This document shows, piece after piece, positions 46,146 through 54,977 of a DNA stretch of 64,000 bases (position 1 is its first letter; each line of letters begins with the position of its first letter). Source of the DNA: Sessilibacter corallicola (GTDB lineage Bacteria > Pseudomonadota > Gammaproteobacteria > Pseudomonadales > Cellvibrionaceae); contig NZ_JAJSLX010000001.1 in assembly GCF_021290925.1 (NCBI RefSeq), forward strand, positions 248,001 to 312,000, read 5' to 3'. The position numbers and the translations under genes are program-made. A model generated the notes under the pieces. That model was not told the origin of the DNA and made no database searches. It worked only from the letters and a program-made list of their open reading frames with translations.

Positions 46146-47360
46146 ATGGATCTAGCGCCACAGTCAATCGAAGCATTATTTCTTCCGGCAACGATACGTG
46201 AACGTGCACAGAAAATTTACGCGCGTTCGTTGTCTGGAAAAACGCATTTTAACATTCATGAAGAGAAACTCCCGCAAACCGCTGAGTTTGTTCTTGATGT
46301 GATTAAACGCAATTATCCCGATCTGAATGTTCCCTATCACTCTCGGTGGCGACATTTTGAGGTTGGCAACCAATATCAGCTAAAGGCATATCAGCAAGAA
46401 ATTTCCGCCGCCGATTCGGTCACTAAAGCCAAAATCGGGTTGGATTTAATTATTCCTTCGGTTTTAGTTGACGCCGGAGCGGGTAATACCTGGGTTTATC
46501 GATCGAAAAATTCAGAGACTATTGGTCGTTCGGAAGGCTTAGCATTAGCAAGCTTGGATATGTTTTTATCGGGCGCGTTATCAGGATCCGCCGCTGGTAA
46601 TTCACTACAAACAACTGCCGAAGGACTTCAATCGATATCGCTGGAAACTTTCTGCCAACACTTTCAAGTGTCAGAAAGTAATCCAATGAATGGTGTCGAA
46701 GGACGGCTCAATCTGCTTCACAATTTATCCACCACATTAACGCAGAAAGAAAAGTTTTTCCCAAATCATCGCCCGGGCGATTTAGTGGATTATCTATTAA
46801 CGACACACCCTGACGGAATTACGGCAGAAAATGTGTTATCCGCAATTATTGAAAGCCTAGGAGACATCTGGCCAGGTAGACTGTCGGTTGGTGAGAAAAA
46901 TCTGGGAGATACATGGACTTATGCTCAGTTTCACAATGAAACGTTTGAGTTAATCCCGTTTCATAAACTGTCCCAGTGGATTTCTTATTCAGTGATTGAA
47001 ACATTAGAAATGTCGGGAATCTCTGTCAGTGGCGTCGAAAAACTTACAGGCTTAGCAGAGTATCGCAACGGCGGTCTCATGTTGGATTCCGGTCTAATTT
47101 CTCTTAGAGACAATCAGCACGTCGATCAACAATGGTCTCCGTCGAGTGAACTTATTATTGAGTGGCGAGCATTAACGGTGGTTTTACTCGATAAGCTTTC
47201 ACTGTTAATCACTGAAAAATTAAATAAAACACCAGAAGAATTTCCGTTGGCGAAAGTTCTGGAGGGTGGAACTTGGGCGGCAGGGCGAGAACTCGCAAAA
47301 AAACGCAGCCCAGATATGGCACCACCCATTAACATTAAAAGCGATGGAACGGTTTTCTAG
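46146..47360 (+). CDS. urc4: Urc4 / DUF1688 protein (uracil catabolism)
   Basis: 404 residues, starting 3 bp after urc1. Recognised as DUF1688, the family of yeast Urc4 and fission-yeast urg3: YARSLSGKTHFNIHEEKL, YHSRWRHFEVG, KIGLDLIIPSVLVDAGAGNTW, RSEGLALASLDMFLSGALSG, RPGDLVDYLL, and ELIIEWRALTVVLLDKL near the end. The yeast mutant is reported to accumulate ribosylurea, which places Urc4 after the ring-opening step. The catalytic chemistry is not known. No signal peptide; cytosolic. Confidence 0.88.
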   Translation: MDLAPQSIEALFLPATIRERAQKIYARSLSGKTHFNIHEEKLPQTAEFVLDVIKRNYPDLNVPYHSRWRHFEVGNQYQLKAYQQEISAADSVTKAKIGLDLIIPSVLVDAGAGNTWVYRSKNSETIGRSEGLALASLDMFLSGALSGSAAGNSLQTTAEGLQSISLETFCQHFQVSESNPMNGVEGRLNLLHNLSTTLTQKEKFFPNHRPGDLVDYLLTTHPDGITAENVLSAIIESLGDIWPGRLSVGEKNLGDTWTYAQFHNETFELIPFHKLSQWISYSVIETLEMSGISVSGVEKLTGLAEYRNGGLMLDSGLISLRDNQHVDQQWSPSSELIIEWRALTVVLLDKLSLLITEKLNKTPEEFPLAKVLEGGTWAAGRELAKKRSPDMAPPINIKSDGTVF

Positions 47361-47497
47361 CGGTACTTTGCGATTTTAAATCGCACTGATGCATCAGCAA
47401 CAGTGAATACACGCAGCAAACTAGCCCCAATCAATCACACACTATTGGGTAACAATTTTTAGTTGAACCTACTTTAGTTAATAGTCGAGAACTTGGT

Positions 47498-48121
47498 ATG
47501 CCATTACATTTAGTCGATCATCCATTAATACAGCACAAACTCGGCTCTCTTCGATCTATTGAAACTCCGTCCGAGCAATTTCGCCGTCTAATGGGAGAAG
47601 TGAGTCTACTATTATTCATAGAATCGACGAAGAACCTGACAACCCAACAAGAAGTTGTTACCGCGCCGTTTGGCGAAACAGACGCACAAAAAATTTCGCC
47701 CAAACTTACTATTATCCCAATTATGAGAGCCGGTTTGGGAATGTTGGATTCAATCCAAAACTTTTGGCCCGATGCTTCTGTTGGCCACATTGGCATTTAT
47801 CGAGATAAGTTTTTAAGTAACACCGTAGAATACTATTTTAAAATTCCTAAAACGCTGGAAAACAGTGTCGTTTACCTGCTAGACCCGGTAATTGCCACTG
47901 GTGATACTGCGATAGCAAGTGTCGATCGTTTAAAAGAAAGTGGCGCTACAGACATTCGTTTTGTGTCGATTTTAGCGTCCAGTGTTGGTACTAAAGCATT
48001 ACTTGAAGCACACCCGGATGTCTCCATCTTCACAGTAAGCTGTCAAGATAATGTAACTAAAGAAGGTTATTTATCTCCAGGGATTGGCGATATAGGTGCA
48101 CGTTATTACAATACGCAGTAA
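47498..48121 (+). CDS. upp: Uracil phosphoribosyltransferase
   Basis: Converts uracil and PRPP to UMP. 207 residues, bacterial Upp size. Motifs: VDHPLIQHKLGSLRS, TIIPIMRAGLGMLDSI, the PRPP loop LLDPVIATGDTAIASVD and the uracil-binding C terminus GYLSPGIGDIGARYYNT. It lies 137 bp after urc4, in the place where the fungal gene set (urg2, FUR1-type) also has a UPRT. It would feed uracil into the route as UMP. A separate promoter in the gap is possible. Confidence 0.93.
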   Translation: MPLHLVDHPLIQHKLGSLRSIETPSEQFRRLMGEVSLLLFIESTKNLTTQQEVVTAPFGETDAQKISPKLTIIPIMRAGLGMLDSIQNFWPDASVGHIGIYRDKFLSNTVEYYFKIPKTLENSVVYLLDPVIATGDTAIASVDRLKESGATDIRFVSILASSVGTKALLEAHPDVSIFTVSCQDNVTKEGYLSPGIGDIGARYYNTQ

Positions 48122-48215
48122 ATGTTCAGTGCATTGGCATTAACGAGCAATATACGCACGAACTTTATTATTGCCTATTTTATAAACTATCGCTAACTGT
48201 AAGTCGAGAAAGTCG

Positions 48216-48845
48216 TTGATAAACCCCCATATAATTGCTGTTGCCGGAGGAAGCTGTTCCGGCAAAACTACCATGGCCAAATTGGTTCAAGATCACTTTG
48301 GCCCGGATGTTTGTTCTATTGTGTATCAAGACTCGTATTATCGCGGCTTGAAAACCATCACTAATTTCGATGTTCCAGAAGCTATTGATTTTCCATTGAT
48401 GAAATCTCATTTGGCTCAACTCAAAGCTGGGCAAACCATCGAAATGCCAACTTACGACTTCACAACCCATCGAAGAAAGTTGGAAACTCAAACCTTGCCA
48501 CCCAAGCCAATCATTCTTGTAGATGGCATCTTAATTCTGCACGCGTTAGAACTCAGAGAAAGCTTTGATTTCAAGGTATTTGTTGAATGCAGTGAAGAAG
48601 AACGTCGACTTCGAAGACTGAAGCGAGACACATTGGAGCGCGGTCGAACCCATGAAGACACGCTAAGACAGTTCAACGAACAAGTGGTGCCTTTACATGA
48701 TCAGCTTGTGGAACCGTCAAAACAGTACGCAGACCTAGTTTGCTGTGACAGTAACAACACAACACCAATGGAACTGGCGATTGATCTACTGAGTTATTGC
48801 GAAAATTTAGTTGAGCAAAAGACTGTCAATACCAATTATCAATAG
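48216..48845 (+). CDS. udk: Uridine kinase
   Basis: Phosphorylates uridine (and perhaps cytidine) to the monophosphate. 209 residues. Walker A GGSCSGKTT (residues 11-19), VYQDSYYRG, DFPLMKSHLAQLKAGQTIEMPTYDF region, ILVDGILIL and RRLKRDTLERGRT as lid. The start is a TTG at 48216; GAGAAAG is just upstream and the next Met is too far inside the fold (after the P-loop). With upp it supplies UMP from both base and nucleoside. Terminator follows after 34 bp, closing the cluster. Confidence 0.9.
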   Translation: MINPHIIAVAGGSCSGKTTMAKLVQDHFGPDVCSIVYQDSYYRGLKTITNFDVPEAIDFPLMKSHLAQLKAGQTIEMPTYDFTTHRRKLETQTLPPKPIILVDGILILHALELRESFDFKVFVECSEEERRLRRLKRDTLERGRTHEDTLRQFNEQVVPLHDQLVEPSKQYADLVCCDSNNTTPMELAIDLLSYCENLVEQKTVNTNYQ

Positions 48846-48878
48846 TCGATTCTTAACCTAACACCGACATACCAACAG

Positions 48879-48910
48879 AAAACCCACAGCCTCAATGGCG
48901 CGGGTTTTTT
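48879..48910 (+). terminator. Terminator of the urc-upp-udk cluster
   Basis: AAAACCC / GGGTTTT (48879-48885 with 48902-48908), inner GCC/GGC stem, followed by further T. The A run on the left also makes it usable for the convergent LacI-type gene. Confidence 0.8.
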
Positions 48911-49043
48911 AATGGGCTTTTTATAAATACTTTTTAATAGGCTTTTTCAACAGTCTTAGATAAGCCTTAAACACCTAATCGGCACAAATAATTTGTTGCG
49001 ACGGTGCCCTACCGAAATCGCACAAAATTAATGACATGCCCAA

Positions 49044-50024
49044 TCACACTTGAGTCAAACTGCCTCGTTCCAACACCTCAACGGGCAATTTCACATCTTT
49101 CACTGGCTCGTCAGGGTTTTCGATTCTCCATAACAGCGTTTCAAATGCAGATACGCCAATCTGACGAATGGGAAGATTGATGGTTGTTAATGACGGTGTT
49201 ACCAAATCACTCCAATCGATGGCATCAAATCCAATGACGGATACTTGGTCGGGTACAGATACACCGTGCTGAGAATACATACGCAATAAACCAATGGCGA
49301 GCGTATCATTCGCAGCAACAACACAGCTGACCTCACTTGCCAATATTTCTCGGGCATAATCTTCAGGTATATTAATTCCATACTCTAAAGATAAATCCCA
49401 TGCGATCTCTGCCTGATTGCCTAATGCGTCGTACAAACCCTGTTTGCGCATTCTTGCAGCAGTCGATCGATCAGGACCGGATAAGATGCCGATTTTTTTG
49501 TGCCCTGCTTTTAGCGCAAGCTCGGCTTGCAACTGTCCGCCTAAAACAGAATCTGCATAGACGTTATCAAAGCCACTGATGGGTCGCTCGGTCATAACCA
49601 CAGGACAGATCAAATTTTGCTCTTTAATAGATTCATCATTGATCGGACACCAAATTAAGCCTTCAATGGCGTATTCCAACAAACGCCCAATGCCCAAGCG
49701 CTCTTCTTCTGCGGAATTACGAGCGTCCACTAAGAATACTGAATAACCACTTTTACTGGCTGTATCGACAACCGATTGAGCCATTTCAGGAAAGAAAGGG
49801 TTACATAAATCTGGTAACACCAAACCAATAGTATGAGTTTTACCGGTACGAGTTGCCTTCGCCAAACGGTTCTCTTGATACCCCATCTCTTTCGCAAGTT
49901 TCAGAATTTTCTCTTTCATTTCTGGAGAAACTGAACCAGTACCGTTGAGCACATAGGATACTGTCGCTTTCGAGACTCCTGCACGAGTCGCGATGTCTTG
50001 TGTTGTGATCCGTTTTTTACGCAT
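49044..50024 (-). CDS. LacI-family transcriptional regulator
   Basis: 326 residues. The N-terminal helix-turn-helix and hinge (TTQDIATRAGVSKATVSYVL; YQENRLAKATRTGKT) are classic LacI/GalR. The periplasmic-binding-like effector domain follows (HTIGLVLPDLCNPFFPEMAQ; VVAANDTLAIGLLRM; VSVIGFDAIDW; PSLTTINLPIRQIG). Effector unknown; these are usually sugars or, for PurR/CytR, purines or nucleoside-linked signals. Its place opposite the end of udk makes control of the urc cluster possible but not shown. A TATCAA-ATA-TTGATA palindrome is 48 bp upstream of its start and may be an autoregulatory site. Confidence 0.93.
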   Translation of the reverse strand: MRKKRITTQDIATRAGVSKATVSYVLNGTGSVSPEMKEKILKLAKEMGYQENRLAKATRTGKTHTIGLVLPDLCNPFFPEMAQSVVDTASKSGYSVFLVDARNSAEEERLGIGRLLEYAIEGLIWCPINDESIKEQNLICPVVMTERPISGFDNVYADSVLGGQLQAELALKAGHKKIGILSGPDRSTAARMRKQGLYDALGNQAEIAWDLSLEYGINIPEDYAREILASEVSCVVAANDTLAIGLLRMYSQHGVSVPDQVSVIGFDAIDWSDLVTPSLTTINLPIRQIGVSAFETLLWRIENPDEPVKDVKLPVEVLERGSLTQV

Positions 50025-50596
50025 TCTGTTTGCTAACCCAATTTAGTAGGAAGTACTGAGCACGTTATGTGTATCAAATATTGATATTCATTGTACATAG
50101 CTGCTGAGTATTTCACCATTAATTGGAATATTTCGCTAGTAAATTAATGTCTAACCATTAGGTTTCGCTCAAATTTATCGAAGTAAATCTCACTATAAAT
50201 AGCGAGTTTCTATAAATAACATAGGAATTCAAATAAATAATGACTTAAAACAGGATTATGCTCTCGCAAAAATTCAAATTTAAACAACGCTCTGTATAGC
50301 CCATACAGTCATTTAAAATAAAACATTTGAATAAACTTAATGAATAAAGCGAAATATATTATCGAGTCGACAATCAAATCGACAATGGATTAACTACGAC
50401 ACTAAAAAGCTGAATAGAAACAAAAGGACTAAAAAACAATTTAGAAGCCTCGAATTACAGAACTTTAAAACAGAAAGAATTGGCTGTAACAATTACTGTA
50501 CTTTTAAGACCATTGTCACACCATTGAAATAATTTACACTTAGTCCATTAAAATATTTTTATCGAATAAAAAGTCGAATAAATACCAAGCCTAACT
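50025..50596. other. AT-rich gap upstream of the LacI-type gene
   Basis: 572 bp, AT-rich. It contains the palindrome TATCAA-ATA-TTGATA (50072-50086) and a direct repeat TCGACAAT at 50367-50374 and 50379-50386 (12-bp period). Both flanking genes are leftward, so this is also the 3' end of the moxR-DUF58-tgpA unit. No terminator was recognised. Confidence 0.4.
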
Positions 50597-52594
50597 TTAT
50601 TTCAGAGAAAACCGTTTTACTTTCACTTTCAATTCTTTCAATGCTTCAAAGTCTTCTGCGTAAACCCCTCGTTCAAATAACCGAGTGATTTCTTCAATCG
50701 CGTCTTTGTGTTGTGGAAATTTAGAGCTGGCTCGCTTGGCAAAGTCTCGACTGCCTTCGCCCGTGTGACGTTCAACACCGGAATTTTTAAATTTCTTACA
50801 GAATTTCGAAAACTCCGCCAATCCAGGCGGCAAAGGTTTTGGCCTAGTTTGCCACCAATAATAAGCCGTTATTAATCCGATAATTAATGCAACACCAAAC
50901 ACCATAGTCGCACCGGCATGCCAAGCACTCACTCGGCCAAAAATTTTCTCAAGTAAACCGACTTGATTATCTTTGTTGTAATTTAAAACCCAACGTTGCC
51001 AGTTGTAATCCCAAATATCGATTTGCTTACGCAATTCATTTAGCAAGCTAATGTGCGTGTATGCTTCCATTGACAGTGGATTGTTCACTGAACGGGGAAA
51101 TACCGATCGAATTCCAGATTCAATTCGACTCGGTGCAACCGCAGAAGTCGGATCAACACGCACCCAACCTCGATCCCGAATCCAAACCTCCGCCCAGGCG
51201 TGGGCATCAGCCTGGCTCACTTGTAGAAAATCTTCTATTTTTTCACCGCCTTGATAACCCGTAACCACTCTTGCCGGAACGCCAGCCGCGCGCATAAAAA
51301 TTACAAAGCTACTGGCGAAATGCTCGCAAAAGCCGCGCTGGCTCTGCCAGAGAAATTCGTCAACTGTGTGCTCGCCCAGTAAAGGGGGTTCTAAGGTGTA
51401 GGTAAATTCGCGGGTAATAAAGTTTAAAAAACGGCTGATTAAAGCCTCAGTACTCGATTCTTCCTGCGCCCACTGGCGTGCCGTCGCCACCGTTCTAGGA
51501 TTGAAGTCATCGGGTAGTTGCAATTCAAGTTGGCGCAACCAAGGCGGTAAGTTACGCGCCATTTCGTAGGATAAATCAGATTCAACGCGATAACGGAAGC
51601 GTTGGCTGACACCGCCTTTTTTAATCCAGGTATAATTTCGAGTAATACCGGTCTCGTCGTGATTAAGCTCCGCTAAAGGTAAACTGAACAACCAAGGCTG
51701 GTGTGTGGGTTCAAGAATGATTTCGTAATCAACTGGATTTCCTACTGGCACAGCCCAAGATCGCCAATCGGCTTTTTTGCTTGTTGCGGAATCTACCCAA
51801 TCAACTAACTCGCCCCCAGGGTACGAACCCCACCGATTGGGAGACCAAGTTCTGCCATCAAAATGCGACAACACCAAACCGCGCCAGTACAAATCCCTAT
51901 GTGCGGGTATATCACCATCAAAACTGGCAGTGAAAGCTTTGCCTCCGTTTTTGGATAATTTAGAAAAATCCCCCGGAGACATGGAGTCACTGATGCCCGT
52001 GGTAGCGTCACTTTGTGGTAATGGCACCGCCCAAAGAGAACCCACTCTCGGAAACAATAAAAACAAAATGAGCATAACAGGAATGCTTTGAAGGACGATT
52101 TTTCCCGCCATCGGAAAAGCTTCTGCCATTTCACTCAGTTGGCGCTCTTGGTAGAGCGAGATCTGAGCGGCAACTAAAAGTGCTAAACACAATAAAGCGT
52201 ACAAAAAAGCAAATACGGTTTGAGAAAATAAAAACTGTGTGGAAGTCGTAAAGAAGCCAAGAAAAATGACAACGATAACATCTCGTTTTTTGTTCATTTC
52301 CAACGCTTTTAACATTATTGATATCATCAACAATGCAACCATCGGATCCAAACCATACAAGGTGCCATATTGAAGAAAAAGGCCAACCGCCGAACCGATG
52401 GTTAATACGGTTTTAACTAAGCGATTTGGATAAGTCCAAACACCTCGATACAACTGAACTCGCCAAGTTAGAACTAAAACTAGCGCGATCGATTCCCACA
52501 CAGGCAAGCGTAAACCGTGGGGAATAATCACAGCAATTAAAGCCAGCAACAGCCAGGCAAAACAATTTCTTGGGATCTGTTCAACTTTAGCCAT
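50597..52594 (-). CDS. tgpA: TgpA-type membrane transglutaminase (DUF3488/DUF4129)
   Basis: 665 residues. Five or six N-terminal membrane helices to about 190, then a periplasmic transglutaminase-like domain: catalytic Cys in RGFCEHFASSFVIFMRAAGVP, His in QADAHAWAEVWI and Asp in VRVDPTSAVAP. A further membrane helix lies near 560-580 (ATMVFGVALIIGLITAYYWW) and a C-terminal DUF4129 helical part. The Pseudomonas homologue TgpA is essential and sits in the same moxR-DUF58-tgpA order; its substrate is unknown. Last gene of the unit, 10 bp after the DUF58 stop. Confidence 0.93.
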   Translation of the reverse strand: MAKVEQIPRNCFAWLLLALIAVIIPHGLRLPVWESIALVLVLTWRVQLYRGVWTYPNRLVKTVLTIGSAVGLFLQYGTLYGLDPMVALLMISIMLKALEMNKKRDVIVVIFLGFFTTSTQFLFSQTVFAFLYALLCLALLVAAQISLYQERQLSEMAEAFPMAGKIVLQSIPVMLILFLLFPRVGSLWAVPLPQSDATTGISDSMSPGDFSKLSKNGGKAFTASFDGDIPAHRDLYWRGLVLSHFDGRTWSPNRWGSYPGGELVDWVDSATSKKADWRSWAVPVGNPVDYEIILEPTHQPWLFSLPLAELNHDETGITRNYTWIKKGGVSQRFRYRVESDLSYEMARNLPPWLRQLELQLPDDFNPRTVATARQWAQEESSTEALISRFLNFITREFTYTLEPPLLGEHTVDEFLWQSQRGFCEHFASSFVIFMRAAGVPARVVTGYQGGEKIEDFLQVSQADAHAWAEVWIRDRGWVRVDPTSAVAPSRIESGIRSVFPRSVNNPLSMEAYTHISLLNELRKQIDIWDYNWQRWVLNYNKDNQVGLLEKIFGRVSAWHAGATMVFGVALIIGLITAYYWWQTRPKPLPPGLAEFSKFCKKFKNSGVERHTGEGSRDFAKRASSKFPQHKDAIEEITRLFERGVYAEDFEALKELKVKVKRFSLK

Positions 52595-52604
52595 AATCAG
52601 TTTA

Positions 52605-53612
52605 TCAATTCTTTTTTCGTTGTGTGTCTCTTCGAGCGTGCTCTAATTCAAACTCAAATAATGCTAAAGATTTCAGTACTGTATTTAGATGGTTAACACC
52701 TTTGTCCGGCGAGATTTCGATACCCGGAATTCTCAATCCGTAATCCGCCCCACACTTTTCTGCATCGACAGCTAAGTACGTTAAGCGAGACAATCGAGCT
52801 TCTCGATCTAGCCCAACCAACAAATCCCAATCCAACCACAATCGGGTATCAACATATGCGCTGAAACTTTTGGTGAGTAAACCTTGGCCTCTAGCGTATT
52901 GTTTCCAAGCGATGTGTTTTAAAGAATCACCGGGTTGATACTCTTTCAAACTATGAAAATCTTCACCGCCGTGAACACTGTGGAGTTTGCCTTCATTTTT
53001 GTTGGTGATTGTTTGCGGCATGGGTCCGCTTACCATCGGCTTCGGGTAGGTAAGAATTTGAATATCCAAATCCACCAAACTCCAACAGCGCCATAACCCG
53101 AGAGGATGTTGGGTTTCAACCACCAAACGCGGAGGCTTGTACCAGCCGCGGTATTTTGTCGGCACAAACAGAGTAATTTTTTTTTCTTTTTCAGCTCCAA
53201 AATCTTCAACCAGTACACTGCCGTCGGGCCAACTGAACTGAATGCTTTGTCGAGAAAGTCTTCCTGGATTAAAAACCAATTGAATTTCTGAGGATTCACC
53301 GCAAAAAACTGGTGAAGCACTCACACAGCGAAGAATACCCTGATGCAGGTTTTTAAAAGTATGCAGTATGCAAACGTGGAATAACGCCAACAGAAAATAA
53401 GAAAACGCCAAGGCCAAATTATTTTCATAATTGGTACCAACCAGCCAAACCAGAGCCGTGGCAAAAATAAAACCCAACCCGGTTTTCGTCGGCAAAATAA
53501 ACAGCTTCCGCTGGGTCAATTGATGTGAATTGTTGGCGGGAATATTCCGTTCTAAAATTCGATCGAACTGACTGCGAAAATACTGCCTTGGACTACGCAA
53601 TAACATCAACAT
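52605..53612 (-). CDS. DUF58 domain protein
   Basis: About 335 residues. Two membrane helices near 43-85 (KTGLGFIFATALVWLVG; LALAFSYFLLALFHVCILH), then a beta domain, then the DUF58 signature VHGGEDFHSLKEYQPGDSLKHIAWKQYARG. The C-terminal vWA-like fold lacks a full MIDAS. It overlaps the end of moxR; ATG at 53612 is my choice, with GTG at 53624 and ATG at 53606 also possible. It should work with the MoxR ATPase and TgpA at the membrane. Confidence 0.9.
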   Translation of the reverse strand: MLMLLRSPRQYFRSQFDRILERNIPANNSHQLTQRKLFILPTKTGLGFIFATALVWLVGTNYENNLALAFSYFLLALFHVCILHTFKNLHQGILRCVSASPVFCGESSEIQLVFNPGRLSRQSIQFSWPDGSVLVEDFGAEKEKKITLFVPTKYRGWYKPPRLVVETQHPLGLWRCWSLVDLDIQILTYPKPMVSGPMPQTITNKNEGKLHSVHGGEDFHSLKEYQPGDSLKHIAWKQYARGQGLLTKSFSAYVDTRLWLDWDLLVGLDREARLSRLTYLAVDAEKCGADYGLRIPGIEISPDKGVNHLNTVLKSLALFEFELEHARRDTQRKKN

Positions 53613-54513
53613 TGTTAAGTACACGCTCGACTAATGCATAACCGCTTTGGCCAGAATAATCAGCCGCATCTCGCACTCGGTGACCAACAACGGAGGGTAA
53701 AAGAATTTGTAAATCTTCGGGAATAATATGCCCACGCCCGTGCATAAACGCCCAGGTTCGAGCACAGCGCATTAGCGATAAAGCACCTCGAGTGGAAATA
53801 CCGTAAGAAAACTCGGTGGAAGTTCTGGTATAGGTAATTAGGCGCTGAATGTAATCCAACAAGCTGGCCGACGCTTGCACCCGACCGGCTTTTTGATAAA
53901 TGGCATGCAATTTTTCCGGCGTCATTAAACACCGTAATTCGCTGATTCTGGTGCGCGGATCTTCTCCTGCTAACAACGCTCTCTCGACATCGGCGTCGGG
54001 ATAACCAAGGCTGATACGCATTAAAAATCGATCCAGTTGCGATTCCGGCAGCGGGAAGGTGCCATCTTGAGATTCTGGGTTTTGAGTTGCAATCACAAAA
54101 AACGGTGAAGGCAGTTTTTTAGCGTCGCCATCAATAGTGACCTGCCCTTCTTCCATTGCTTCTAACAACGCGCTCTGTGTTTTCGGCGAGGTTCTATTAA
54201 TCTCATCAGCCAATAACAGCTGGGTAAAAATAGGGCCGGGATGAAAACTGAATTGAGAGTTTTGCTGATCAAAAATAGAGACACCGACGATATCGGCAGG
54301 CAAGAGATCACTGGTAAATTGAACTCGGGAATATTCCAACCCCAGTACTTTCGCTAAAGTTTGTGCCAGGGTTGTTTTGCCCATTCCCGGCTGGTCTTCA
54401 ATCAACAAATGTCCGCGACTGAAAAGGCACGCCAGTGCCATCTTGATTTGATGCTCTTTACCCAGTACTACCTTACTGATTTCCGCAACCAGTGAATTCA
54501 CTAACTTTTCCAT
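53593..54513 (-). CDS. MoxR-family AAA+ ATPase
   Basis: 306 residues. Walker A EDQPGMGKTTLAQTLA, Walker B LLADEINRTSPKTQSALLEA, sensor 1 IATQNPESQDGTFPLPESQLDRF, and the MoxR C-terminal lid (GISTRGALSLMRCARTWA). Chaperone-like ATPase acting with DUF58/vWA partners. I chose the ATG at 54513, which has GTGGA 5 bp upstream; an ATG five codons earlier lacks a ribosome site. First gene of the three-gene unit. Confidence 0.94.
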   Translation of the reverse strand: MEKLVNSLVAEISKVVLGKEHQIKMALACLFSRGHLLIEDQPGMGKTTLAQTLAKVLGLEYSRVQFTSDLLPADIVGVSIFDQQNSQFSFHPGPIFTQLLLADEINRTSPKTQSALLEAMEEGQVTIDGDAKKLPSPFFVIATQNPESQDGTFPLPESQLDRFLMRISLGYPDADVERALLAGEDPRTRISELRCLMTPEKLHAIYQKAGRVQASASLLDYIQRLITYTRTSTEFSYGISTRGALSLMRCARTWAFMHGRGHIIPEDLQILLPSVVGHRVRDAADYSGQSGYALVERVLNNVDVIA

Positions 54514-54977
54514 AATTCCACTTCTCATTCACCAGTATTGCCGAAAAACTTTAGTCTTTATCAGGAATAAAGTTTACGAACACATTCAGGAGCAAATATT
54601 AGTCCTTGATTATGAGGAACTCTGTCTCGTTCGCCAAACTGGAACTTTGACAGTTTCCTTAATTTTAGTTGCATCCTCACATTTGCGTTGATAATCAATC
54701 TATCCGATCGCTCAATGTTCAAGAGTTGTTATAAACAGCCTGTTTAAATGACTAACACTTGTCAGTGAGTTTATAAAACCCAGATAACTTTATGAAATGT
54801 ATAAAATAGATTTGAAGAGTAAGTCGCAAAATTCAATTACTAAACGGCGTTAATAATTGAATTTTGGTAAGAATGGGTAACCTAGAGGCACGCTTATGAA
54901 GCACAATTGAAAGCTAGCTGTTATCGCGCCTTGAAAAAACAAACAAAGCGCATTGATAAAGACTTACCAGCAAAGAC
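54514..54977. other. Gap between metZ and moxR
   Basis: 464 bp downstream of metZ and upstream of moxR. It presumably holds a moxR promoter. No strong hairpin or repeat was seen. Confidence 0.35.
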
